A DNA stretch of 51,471 nt from a virus, in IMG/VR virus record IMGVR_UViG_3300028025_001688, positions 1 through 51,471 of that record; one strand, given 5' to 3'. Both the position numbers and the translations under genes were made by a program. Below the pieces are notes generated by a model that worked only from the letters and a program-made list of their open reading frames with translations, searched no databases and was not told where the DNA came from. Below are positions 24,805-32,717 of this stretch, piece after piece. Every line of letters begins with the position of its first letter. Within the stretch, counting starts at the first letter, position 1.

Positions 24805-27800
24805 TTGGTTGGCTCCCCTGAGTATATTTTGTATGAGACAATCTTGCTTTCTCTACTTTACGAACACGAGGTGCTAAGCGAGTGGCAATACGACCAATAA
24901 TTGCTTTTCTTTTCTCTAATGTTCTTTCGATTCTTTCTTTCTCACCAACAGAAACCTTTGATGGATCTCTGCCACGAAGTAATCTTTTCTTCATTAGTTT
25001 AATTGCAAGTCTGCGTGCTCGTTTATTGATTGTAGCAGTATTTGAATATCGTTTTAGTGCAATCTTAGTTGCTCGTTCACGCTTTGCTTTTGTGCGACGA
25101 ATTCTTGCTTTGGCTTTCATTCGTTCGATGCGAGATAAAACTTCCATCAAAGCAGATTCTTTGAGTTTCTTTTCTTCCTCTTCATCTGCTTCTAATTCTT
25201 CTCCAGTTTCATCATCAACGATACCTAATTCATCTTCTTCATAAGTGTCTAGGTAATCATCATCTGATAATTCATCTGCCATACTATCAATTTCATCGTC
25301 AGATGGCTCTGGGAAGTCAAACTCATCTTCATCTTCTTTGAACATCGCATCAAATGGTTTGTCTGTTGCAACTGGACCAGCATTTGGTTTCTCGCACTCA
25401 CATGGACTCTTACCACAAACTGGGCAAACTTCTGCTTCTTCATTCTTTGGTACGCAGTCAGGAACCATGCGGTCGCCTTTCTTCTTCATACCAACTTGTT
25501 TGTGAGTATCCCAGCATGCTTCATACAATTCTTCGTTCATGTCTTCATTAAACATTGCACGATACTTTAATGTATGCTTGCTTGGTTTAGTTTTGGCAGT
25601 TGCATCTCCAGGTGCTGGTTCGTATGCTGATGGATCGCTATCGCTTTTCTTATCCATTTTATCCCAATGTGCTGCTCTTGCTTTTGCAGTTGCATTAGAT
25701 AATCCTGCCACATATTTCTTTGGAAGACCAGACTCTTTATCTTTTGGCACTTCTGGTAATTTCTTTTCGTTTAGTTCTTCCTCACGAAGATCTTTATCTG
25801 CTCCGTGATATGTTCCCTTACCTTTTGTGATGTAAGAGTTTACACGAGCCATACCCCACTGCTGTGGAGTTGTTCCTGGACGATGACCAGAGTTCCATGC
25901 AGCTACACCACGACGATAAACTTTGCGCAATGTGCCGATTGAAACACCAGACTTCTCTGCTTTAGCAGCAAGTCCTGCTTCTGCTGTTTCGCAGATTTGT
26001 ACTTCTTCTTTTAGATCAGTATGTTTAACTTTAGTAGAACTACCATTGTTAGCACCTTGGAAATGAACTTCATCGCCTTTACGACGAGCAGTCCAATGTT
26101 TTCCATCTTCAGTTTTAAACTTATGTTCTTGTTCGTCTTTTAATTTTGCAATGGCTTGATGATGTTCTGGATGTAGAGGAATAGAGAAATCTGCACCATG
26201 ATGAACAGTCTTCATAGTTCCCCATGAATACTTTTGAGTCTTAACAGTCGCTTCTTCTAATTGAATTTCTTCATGTAGATCTGCATAAACAGATTTATGT
26301 GGTGATTTTTTAACATGATCAGCAAAGTTTTTAGCATCTGACTGAGATTTAAATTTGAAGTAAGCACCCTTGTCAGAATGCCCATCAAATTCACCACCAT
26401 GTTTTTTAACTCCAGCATTAACATGCTCTACATCTTTAGGATGTGGTTTGTCACCGTAATTACTACCATCATCAACATGAACAATGTGTTCTTCTTTTAA
26501 TGATTCTTTTTCTCTGGCATGTTTGTCAGCAAGAGATTCTTTTTCTCTCGCATGCTTAGCCATTAGATTTGCTTTGGCAGTCTCTAATGCAGCTTTGTCT
26601 TTTTGCTCTGTCATACCCTGCATCTTGTCAAGGAAAGACTTGGCTAATTTCTTTTGTTTAGCAGTATGCTCTGGATTAGTGGCGATATGCTGTGCAGTGT
26701 TCTCGTGTCCTGCTTCATCACCATATGATGTCATATCTACATGAGGAATCTTGTGTTGCTCACCTAGATGATACTTAATTTTACGACGACGGAGATTGTC
26801 TTGTTTTCCTGCACCAACTAATGTATGACCAACTTCTGTCGGATCTGTAATCTGTACTTGATGTTCGTAGTCATGATCAGACTCGTTGTCTTTTTTATCG
26901 TCATTCTCAGACTCTTCATGTTCCTGCATCTTTTGCAGTTTCTTAAAGTCATTGAAACGAAGAATGTCTTTTGCGAAATTATACTTGCTATTCTTATTCA
27001 CAACAACTGAATCTGTTGGTGTTTCAATTTTATCTGTGCCACCAATCTGCATCGCACCTTCTTTTAATTTAGATGGTTTTAATGTAGCATCGTATTGAAT
27101 ACCTTGCTCTGTGGCAAGATTAAGCATTTTGTCGAGGATATGAAGTGCTTCTGGATTAAGTGCCTTTGTGCGAACTTTACGCAGTGCTTGATTGATAAGA
27201 TTCTCTGGATTAGATGATGTCTCTGCATTATCAACACCAAGCATGGTTGCGATAATACGAGCGACTTTAATCTTGTCGTTTGGTCTTAGTGTCTTGTCTG
27301 TAAGTGCTTCGTTCATATCTTCTTTTTCTTCTGTTGGTTGAACATCTTGAATCCACTTTGATACTAGGTTTCCAGATGCTTCTTTTAGTAGTAAATGATT
27401 TGAACCACGCTTGACGATTGTAAATCTTTCGCCAGCGGACTCTACAATATCTCCCTCATTAAAGATCTCTCCACGAAAAAACTTCTCACGAAGTTCATCT
27501 TTAACAAGGATAATCTGTTCTTTGATGGGTTCAAGACCCATACCATCACGAATGTCATTCATCAATCGTTTACCATCAATGTCACGAACAGTGGATGGCA
27601 AACCTTTTTTAAATTCTGAGTAGCTACCTTTAACAGCAAGACTACGCATCTTAGATGCAGACATGCCTGTAGCGTCATCCGCATCAGGATCTCTTTCACC
27701 TGCAGATACAACTTCAATGGTATCAAAGTTAAACTCTTTACCATTATATGTATTTAACAATCGTTTAAATTCAGCAATACGATCTGAACCAGCAATCATA

Positions 27801-28117
27801 ATAATGTTCTTATACTTCTTATTCAGTGCCTTTGCTGCTTCAATGAATGTTCTTTCCTGATCATTGGCTGCAGCAAAGTTAGTGCTCTTAAACATCAGCT
27901 TAAGATACTTAACCTTTTTCTCTACAGATAGGGGATTCTTTTTAGCATCTTGTGACCTAGATGCATAGATTACATGGTCAGCGTTTCTTTGCTGAGCCAG
28001 TTTTTTGACTGCCTTAACCAATAGTTCATGACCGATAGTCGGAGGATTGAATCTTCCGAATGCGAATACCACAGACTTCGCTGGTAGTTCTTTGATTAGC
28101 TGTTTGTAATCTTTCAT
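24794..28117 (-). CDS. 1107-aa mosaic: nucleotidyltransferase fused to many small domains
   Basis: Residues 15-200 form a cytidylyltransferase/NMN-adenylyltransferase-like domain: GRFNPPTIGH (21-30) is the HxGH-type motif and SASKMR (153-158) the ISSxxxR equivalent. Then a small beta-domain (about 203-262), a coiled-coil region with two copies of KHAREKESL (521-540), a DUF5824-like block (about 713-766), a CPVCGKSPCEC knuckle (898-908), a long acidic stretch (927-984) and a very basic tail (1000-1107). Begins MKDYKQLIKE, capsid-targeting-like. Repeated LxEE and IxE sites between blocks suggest processing. Late promoter at 28148-28157. Confidence 0.75.
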   Translation of the reverse strand: MKDYKQLIKELPAKSVVFAFGRFNPPTIGHELLVKAVKKLAQQRNADHVIYASRSQDAKKNPLSVEKKVKYLKLMFKSTNFAAANDQERTFIEAAKALNKKYKNIIMIAGSDRIAEFKRLLNTYNGKEFNFDTIEVVSAGERDPDADDATGMSASKMRSLAVKGSYSEFKKGLPSTVRDIDGKRLMNDIRDGMGLEPIKEQIILVKDELREKFFRGEIFNEGDIVESAGERFTIVKRGSNHLLLKEASGNLVSKWIQDVQPTEEKEDMNEALTDKTLRPNDKIKVARIIATMLGVDNAETSSNPENLINQALRKVRTKALNPEALHILDKMLNLATEQGIQYDATLKPSKLKEGAMQIGGTDKIETPTDSVVVNKNSKYNFAKDILRFNDFKKLQKMQEHEESENDDKKDNESDHDYEHQVQITDPTEVGHTLVGAGKQDNLRRRKIKYHLGEQHKIPHVDMTSYGDEAGHENTAQHIATNPEHTAKQKKLAKSFLDKMQGMTEQKDKAALETAKANLMAKHAREKESLADKHAREKESLKEEHIVHVDDGSNYGDKPHPKDVEHVNAGVKKHGGEFDGHSDKGAYFKFKSQSDAKNFADHVKKSPHKSVYADLHEEIQLEEATVKTQKYSWGTMKTVHHGADFSIPLHPEHHQAIAKLKDEQEHKFKTEDGKHWTARRKGDEVHFQGANNGSSTKVKHTDLKEEVQICETAEAGLAAKAEKSGVSIGTLRKVYRRGVAAWNSGHRPGTTPQQWGMARVNSYITKGKGTYHGADKDLREEELNEKKLPEVPKDKESGLPKKYVAGLSNATAKARAAHWDKMDKKSDSDPSAYEPAPGDATAKTKPSKHTLKYRAMFNEDMNEELYEACWDTHKQVGMKKKGDRMVPDCVPKNEEAEVCPVCGKSPCECEKPNAGPVATDKPFDAMFKEDEDEFDFPEPSDDEIDSMADELSDDDYLDTYEEDELGIVDDETGEELEADEEEEKKLKESALMEVLSRIERMKAKARIRRTKAKRERATKIALKRYSNTATINKRARRLAIKLMKKRLLRGRDPSKVSVGEKERIERTLEKRKAIIGRIATRLAPRVRKVEKARLSHTKYTQGSQPSVF

Positions 28118-28147
28118 TTAATCCATCTATAAAAAGGGTTTTACTAC

Positions 28148-28157
28148 ATTATTTAGG
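28148..28157 (-). promoter_or_regulatory. Candidate late promoter CCTAAATAAT
   Basis: Minus-strand CCTAAATAAT followed by GTAGTA, 31 bases upstream of the ATG at 28117. Same core as at 10941 and 32708. Confidence 0.55.
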
Positions 28158-28159
28158 AG

Positions 28160-28396
28160 TTATGCTACTGCAATCAATGCCTCTGCTGCAGCAACGATCC
28201 AACGACAGGCGATCTCGTCTGACGCTAATTCTTGTTGAGCACGGATACTGGCGATCTCTTGTAATAGGAACTCGTATTCTTCTTTGGTTAATTGTCCTTG
28301 CTCGTAGTTCTCACGAATTACTAGCATTTCGTTGGCTAATACTGCAGCTGGACCACCAAGTCCTGCTTGCTCTCTTAGGGAATTCATTATGCTCAT
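28160..28396 (-). CDS. Small helical phage protein
   Basis: 78 residues from the ATG at 28396, which has GGAAG 4 bases upstream and overlaps the lipoprotein stop by ATGA. MSIMNSLREQAGLGGPAAVLANEMLVIRENYE ... LTKEEYEFLLQEIASIR: helical, with a hydrophobic C-terminus (IVAAAEALIAVA). Similar small proteins accompany structural genes in T4-like marine phages. Function unknown. Confidence 0.6.
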   Translation of the reverse strand: MSIMNSLREQAGLGGPAAVLANEMLVIRENYEQGQLTKEEYEFLLQEIASIRAQQELASDEIACRWIVAAAEALIAVA

Positions 28397-28740
28397 TTTC
28401 TTCCTTTCCATGCATCGATGGCTACATCGACTCTAGTTCTGTTAAGTTTTAGGACACTTTCACAAAAGGTAACACTCTTACTATCATATGCTTTAGTGAC
28501 AGCATCTTGTAAACTCTTTAATGCTGGAGCCTGTGGATCGTCTCTCAAATCAGAATAGACTTTGACAGTCTCGATTTTATCCATCACAGGTTTCCAATCT
28601 TGTTTTGCGTCACAACTAACCTTACTCAATCCTACTTTAACATCAACCATATATCCAAACATAACTGGATCATGTGGCTTTGGGAAAATAAATGCACAAC
28701 CAGATAAAGCAAGTGCTAGAACTACTATAAGTTTTTTCAT
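28393..28740 (-). CDS. Small lipoprotein
   Basis: 115 residues from the ATG at 28740 (ATGA overlap with the upstream gene). Signal sequence MKKLIVVLALALSGC with lipobox LSGC, lipidated Cys at about 15, then a mature part of 100 residues with two further Cys. Exported and anchored in a membrane. Too long for a classical Rz1; might act in superinfection exclusion or lysis, but nothing specific is visible. Confidence 0.65.
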   Translation of the reverse strand: MKKLIVVLALALSGCAFIFPKPHDPVMFGYMVDVKVGLSKVSCDAKQDWKPVMDKIETVKVYSDLRDDPQAPALKSLQDAVTKAYDSKSVTFCESVLKLNRTRVDVAIDAWKGRK

Positions 28741-29966
28741 CGTTGCCATCCTTTAATAATATCAGCAGAGAAGTTAGACTTGCTAAACTCTAAACGATCT
28801 ACAATCTTAACTGCTCCGCCAGTTAGGTGATCAATCGCCACGAATCCTTCAACACCAGTCACTTTATAACCATTGGTAGTTTTAAGGAATGTATTGATAT
28901 GACCTGCATCATTCATCTTTGTTATAATCATTAGTTTTGCTTTGGCGAGTAAATTAACCAAATCAAATATCTTTACAATCTCTGCTTTATCATGAGTTGC
29001 AAAGAAAGATAAAACTGCTTTTCGCTTTTCTTCTTTTCCAGCCTTACCCTTTTCTGTTTTTAGTTTATCAATTTCACCTTGATACTTATCGTGGATATAA
29101 TTAAACAAACCAACCACATGAGCATGAGTGTCGGTGATTTGTTCACCAGCACGAACTTTAGAGTTATTGTATGTATTGACTGCCATGTTAAGATCTTCAT
29201 TGTCTTTAATGGCATTAAGAGTTGCAGCAGGAATAGAACTAAACAATGTTCCAGCCTGTGACAGAATGGCAGTTAGTTCTTTGGTCTGCTCTTGAGTAAA
29301 TGTGGCAGTACCAGAGTAATCTTTATAGTTTGCATCGTCCATCCAGACAGATGCAGATTGCGTCATTTTTGATACGATTGATTTACCAAACGATGCAGTC
29401 ATTGACTCAAATGTAGAGCCAGTGTATGTTGTGTGCCACACTACACCAATCTTTGCTTTCATAATCTTATTGGCTAACTCTGTGCCAACAGGAACAGCAT
29501 AGACGATTGTATTTGGATGAAAGGTAACATATTTCTGTCCATCAATAGTGACAATCTTTTTATCGTCAGTGAACATAAGGTCACCTTGATAAACACCAGA
29601 CTTAATACCGAGTTTCTTAAACTCAGCAAGAGCCACCTTTAACTTTGCAGCAAGATCGCCAGAGGTATCGGCATCAATCTGTGCATTTGTTTTGTAGACT
29701 ATTGGATTCTTATTGAAGACACCTTTCTTAGCAACAAAGAACTTCTTGTCTGTCGGATCGATACCAGCAAACACTGCTGGTGCACCATCCCACTTTACAG
29801 TGGCAGTAATTTTAGTCTTTGAATTGCCAGCAAGCATATCACGGAGATCTTGAAGGAACTTAATTGCTTGACGAGTGCCATCAACACCACCATCAAATAC
29901 CAGATCTTCCACATGAGTCATGTGAGTGTTCTTTTGTTCAACGATATAATTCTTTAGTGTTTTCAC
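28737..29966 (-). CDS. Ligase-like nucleotidyltransferase (DUF6267-like), capsid-targeting-like N-terminus
   Basis: 409 residues from a GTG at 29966 (GTGA overlap with the HAD gene). KWDGAPAVF (58-66) looks like ligase motif I (KxDG); GVYQGDLMFT, EGFVAIDH and VKIVDRLEF could be motifs III, IV and V of the covalent nucleotidyltransferase fold. This would make it an RNA/DNA ligase or nucleotidyltransferase, but this is read from motifs only. The N-terminus MKTLKNYIVE|Q matches a T4 capsid-targeting peptide in length and cleavage-like site. Confidence 0.6.
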   Translation of the reverse strand: MKTLKNYIVEQKNTHMTHVEDLVFDGGVDGTRQAIKFLQDLRDMLAGNSKTKITATVKWDGAPAVFAGIDPTDKKFFVAKKGVFNKNPIVYKTNAQIDADTSGDLAAKLKVALAEFKKLGIKSGVYQGDLMFTDDKKIVTIDGQKYVTFHPNTIVYAVPVGTELANKIMKAKIGVVWHTTYTGSTFESMTASFGKSIVSKMTQSASVWMDDANYKDYSGTATFTQEQTKELTAILSQAGTLFSSIPAATLNAIKDNEDLNMAVNTYNNSKVRAGEQITDTHAHVVGLFNYIHDKYQGEIDKLKTEKGKAGKEEKRKAVLSFFATHDKAEIVKIFDLVNLLAKAKLMIITKMNDAGHINTFLKTTNGYKVTGVEGFVAIDHLTGGAVKIVDRLEFSKSNFSADIIKGWQR

Positions 29967-30583
29967 TTAATAACCTTTACTGAACCATCTGGATTTGCGA
30001 AGAATGCTTCGAACTTAATATTTCTAAACTCTGTTCTTAACTTTAAGAACTCTCGTAGATTACTCATTGAGTCATCAAATAATCTTACTTTACCGTATTG
30101 ATTGCTTTGTAGATATTTTCTAACGATGACTACTTTCTTAATAGCTGGAATCTCATTTCCAACTAATTCACCTGCTCTTTCAACACGAACTCTGTCGATG
30201 TCGAAACCATACTTGCGGAATGTTGATAGGAATTTATCTCTATCATCAAAGTTTGCACGAGCAGTAAGAATGATAACTTTACTTAATGGATTCTTGACAG
30301 AGTTAGTCAAGATTGCTTTCGCTTTTGCCAGCATTCTACCAATTGGTTTGCTTTCATGATAGAACTTATGTGCATCTTTAAACTCAGAGAAGTCAAACGA
30401 CTCTCCGTCACCTAATTTGTAGTTGTTGAATTCTTGATTGGTAAGTTTAGCGATAGTCTTACCATCTTTGACAACTGCGATTTGAGCAGTGGTGTGGAAC
30501 AGAGTGTCATCGATATCGAATATCGTTAGACTCCCAGTCGGCTCTACCACCGCTTCTTCTATGTATTCTCTAAACCTTTTCAT
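29963..30583 (-). CDS. HAD-superfamily phosphatase-like protein
   Basis: 206 residues from the ATG at 30583. HAD motif I FDIDDTLFH (D23, D25), motif II IILTARANF, and a motif IV-like LFDDS near 175. Likely a small-molecule or nucleic-acid 3'-phosphatase; T4 polynucleotide kinase has a HAD phosphatase domain of this kind. Preceded by an early-type promoter whose -10 box is only 6 bases from the ATG, so the transcript may be leaderless. N-terminus MKRFREYIEE is capsid-targeting-like. Confidence 0.75.
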   Translation of the reverse strand: MKRFREYIEEAVVEPTGSLTIFDIDDTLFHTTAQIAVVKDGKTIAKLTNQEFNNYKLGDGESFDFSEFKDAHKFYHESKPIGRMLAKAKAILTNSVKNPLSKVIILTARANFDDRDKFLSTFRKYGFDIDRVRVERAGELVGNEIPAIKKVVIVRKYLQSNQYGKVRLFDDSMSNLREFLKLRTEFRNIKFEAFFANPDGSVKVIK

Positions 30584-30589
30584 ACCTCT

Positions 30590-30618
30590 ATTATACCGCA
30601 AGTTGCAATTAAAGACAA
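30590..30618 (-). promoter_or_regulatory. Early-type promoter with conserved spacer
   Basis: Minus strand TTGTCT (30618-30613), 17 bp spacer beginning TTAATTGCAACTT, TATAAT (30595-30590). The ATG of the HAD gene is at 30583, so transcription should start at or next to the start codon. Confidence 0.75.
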
Positions 30619-30630
30619 CACCTTTCTATA

Positions 30631-30657
30631 ATAACCCTACAGACTTGAGGGGATTAT
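30631..30657 (-). terminator. Hairpin at end of the 406-aa gene
   Basis: ATAACCCT (30631-30638) pairs with AGGGGATTAT (30648-30657) with small bulges; it overlaps the stop codon of the gene ending at 30654 and stands just before the promoter at 30590-30618. Imperfect stem and no clear U-tract, so weak or factor-dependent. Confidence 0.4.
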
Positions 30658-31874
30658 CCTAGAGTGAAAGTGCCATTGGCTCCCTTGTGTGGACCAGAAG
30701 ATCCCTTCATAGTCATGGTCGCCACATTCATAATCTTACCAGTTTTCTTATGTGTACCTTTAATGTTGACAGCGATGCCACCATTATGAACTACATGAAG
30801 ATTCTCAAAATTATCTAAGTGTTCATCAGCAATTTTATGTGCAGGTTTCACTACAGGTTTTGATGAACCATCATCTTGAACATGAGAGTGAGCCACAGTG
30901 TGTGGAATTTTAGTTGGTGCGGATACATGCTGATTAACAATTTCTCTAAGTTTAGTATCATCATGTGTAGCCAAACCATCTGCAAATTTCTTAGCGATTG
31001 CTCGTTTGGCAATCAATGCACCTTCTTCAGCAGACTTTGCTCTTGCTGCAGCCATCTGTAGAAACTCATCTGGTTTCTTATGCTTGTCGTGAGCACTAAC
31101 AAACATCTCAAAATGTTTATGCGTATTCTTTTCTTTTGCGGATAGTTTTCTACCAGAGGAAAGTAGTCCAGAAAGACGAGCATGCTCTGCTCTTACCTTC
31201 TCAATGCCCATACTGTCTGCTTTGTATTGAGCATGGCGATCTTCAGCTGAACCAGTATAACCTATTTTTTCCATGGCTGATGCATGTACTTTTAAATGCG
31301 AGTTTAAAGAACCAGCTGGGATGTTTGCAGTTTTCTCTAAAGAGTCAAGTCCTGGATTGCGATAGTTTGGTTGTTTGTTTGTTCCGTACTTTGCTGAGAT
31401 TCCATGGTGTCCAATAACTTTACCATTTTTATCATGAATCTCGGCAATCAAATCTGCGTTTGAGTTTACATCTTTAATACCAGTAGTCTTCTCATGATCT
31501 CCAGGTTTGTTTGGTTTGTCAGCGTTGGATGTCCAATAAACATTTCCAATCTTATGTCCAGGTTTGATATGTCCCTGTTGAACTAGATGATCGTATAATG
31601 CTTTGGCTGTAGACTTTGCGTGGGAATCAATTTCATTGTATGCAGCATCGCCAATCTTTTTCTTTAAACGATCGTGAACTTGTTGTGGTGTGCCAGCATG
31701 GTCTTCATTTTCAGATTCTGCACGATGGTGATCAGGCAATTTAGTTTCTGGGTGCAGGTGTTTTGATAAAAGGATTTCATGCAACTTACCTTTGTCATCA
31801 CTGTCAACTGCACTGCTAAGTGCCTTCTCTACTAGTATAGTTTCTTCTTTTAAGAATGATTTAAAATTTAACAT
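30654..31874 (-). CDS. Nuclease-like protein with capsid-targeting-like N-terminus
   Basis: 406 residues beginning MLNFKSFLKE|E, T4 capsid-targeting-like. KGKLHEILL (28-36), then DLIAEI (141-146) and HGISAKYG (157-164) resemble the helix-E, D and (S/E)xK elements of PD-(D/E)xK nucleases. The C-terminal part is His-rich (THKKTGK, AHSHVQDD) and may fold separately. If packaged, it could be a DNase delivered at infection. Evidence for nuclease activity is motif-level only. Confidence 0.55.
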   Translation of the reverse strand: MLNFKSFLKEETILVEKALSSAVDSDDKGKLHEILLSKHLHPETKLPDHHRAESENEDHAGTPQQVHDRLKKKIGDAAYNEIDSHAKSTAKALYDHLVQQGHIKPGHKIGNVYWTSNADKPNKPGDHEKTTGIKDVNSNADLIAEIHDKNGKVIGHHGISAKYGTNKQPNYRNPGLDSLEKTANIPAGSLNSHLKVHASAMEKIGYTGSAEDRHAQYKADSMGIEKVRAEHARLSGLLSSGRKLSAKEKNTHKHFEMFVSAHDKHKKPDEFLQMAAARAKSAEEGALIAKRAIAKKFADGLATHDDTKLREIVNQHVSAPTKIPHTVAHSHVQDDGSSKPVVKPAHKIADEHLDNFENLHVVHNGGIAVNIKGTHKKTGKIMNVATMTMKGSSGPHKGANGTFTLG

Positions 31875-32683
31875 TACGCAAATGCTCCGATTAACTGTTT
31901 GTTGTACTCTGTCTGATATGCCATCTCATTAATTGTTATATTAGATGCATTCATAACTGGTGCAATATTATATAATGATTTAGCCATTTTACTAAACTCT
32001 AATGTCATGACAAATTGATAATCCCCAGAACCTTTATATTGGCATCGCACTCTAATTCTAGATGATGCAATGTCAGCAAAGTCTGGGATTTTGTTCTTCA
32101 GTTTTTGATTTAGTTTTAATGGATCTGCTTTGTTTAGTAAAAAGAATCCATGTGTGCCAACATTAATATATGCACACTTCTTTGAGTTATAGTAGTCGCA
32201 AATTGCTTTGGCTGGGACAGGTATATGGACTTCGTTTGGACCACTAAACTGCTTTATGTCTTCTTTGTAGGCATCTGCTTTAGTCTTACCACTTGGAACA
32301 ATCTTCTTACCTGCTTTATCATTTTGTAAAAAAGGAACTTTACCTCTCCAATTCTTACCATATGTACCTGAGACATTCATCTCATTTAATAGTTTGTATT
32401 TGTTTCCAAGTGCTACTAATAATTCCTTTTCAGGATCATCATCAGTCACACCATATGCCCATTTACCATCATAGTATTTAAGGACTAGTGAACCTGCTGC
32501 AGTGGGTGCAATCTTTAACTCGCATCCCTCTTTATTGACACCTGTTTTATCTCTAATAAGTTTGATTTCTAGATCTGGGCGATCGGACGATGCTCCAGCT
32601 GCACCTGACCCAGCACTGATACCGAATTTGGCAAGTGCTTTGTATGCATTGTTTTCGTAGGCGAAGCCCTGTTGTGCTGCCAT
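31874..32683 (-). CDS. PD-(D/E)xK nuclease-like protein
   Basis: 269 residues from the ATG at 32683 (frame extends to GTG at 32686; AGGGA 5 bases upstream). Starts MAAQQGFAYENNAYKAL (helix with E10), PD at 36-37 and E55-L-K57 give a complete PD-(D/E)xK pattern. Typical of restriction-type and recombination nucleases. Candidate late promoter directly upstream (32708-32717), so it is probably a late or virion protein. Coupled by TAATG to the 406-residue nuclease-like gene. Confidence 0.6.
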   Translation of the reverse strand: MAAQQGFAYENNAYKALAKFGISAGSGAAGASSDRPDLEIKLIRDKTGVNKEGCELKIAPTAAGSLVLKYYDGKWAYGVTDDDPEKELLVALGNKYKLLNEMNVSGTYGKNWRGKVPFLQNDKAGKKIVPSGKTKADAYKEDIKQFSGPNEVHIPVPAKAICDYYNSKKCAYINVGTHGFFLLNKADPLKLNQKLKNKIPDFADIASSRIRVRCQYKGSGDYQFVMTLEFSKMAKSLYNIAPVMNASNITINEMAYQTEYNKQLIGAFA

Positions 32684-32707
32684 CACTGTCCCTATTAGTA
32701 AATACTA

Positions 32708-32717
32708 ATTATTTAGG
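32708..32717 (-). promoter_or_regulatory. Candidate late promoter CCTAAATAAT
   Basis: Minus-strand CCTAAATAAT followed by TAGTA; overlaps the last codons and stop of the metallopeptidase gene and lies 25 bases before the ATG at 32683. Confidence 0.55.
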
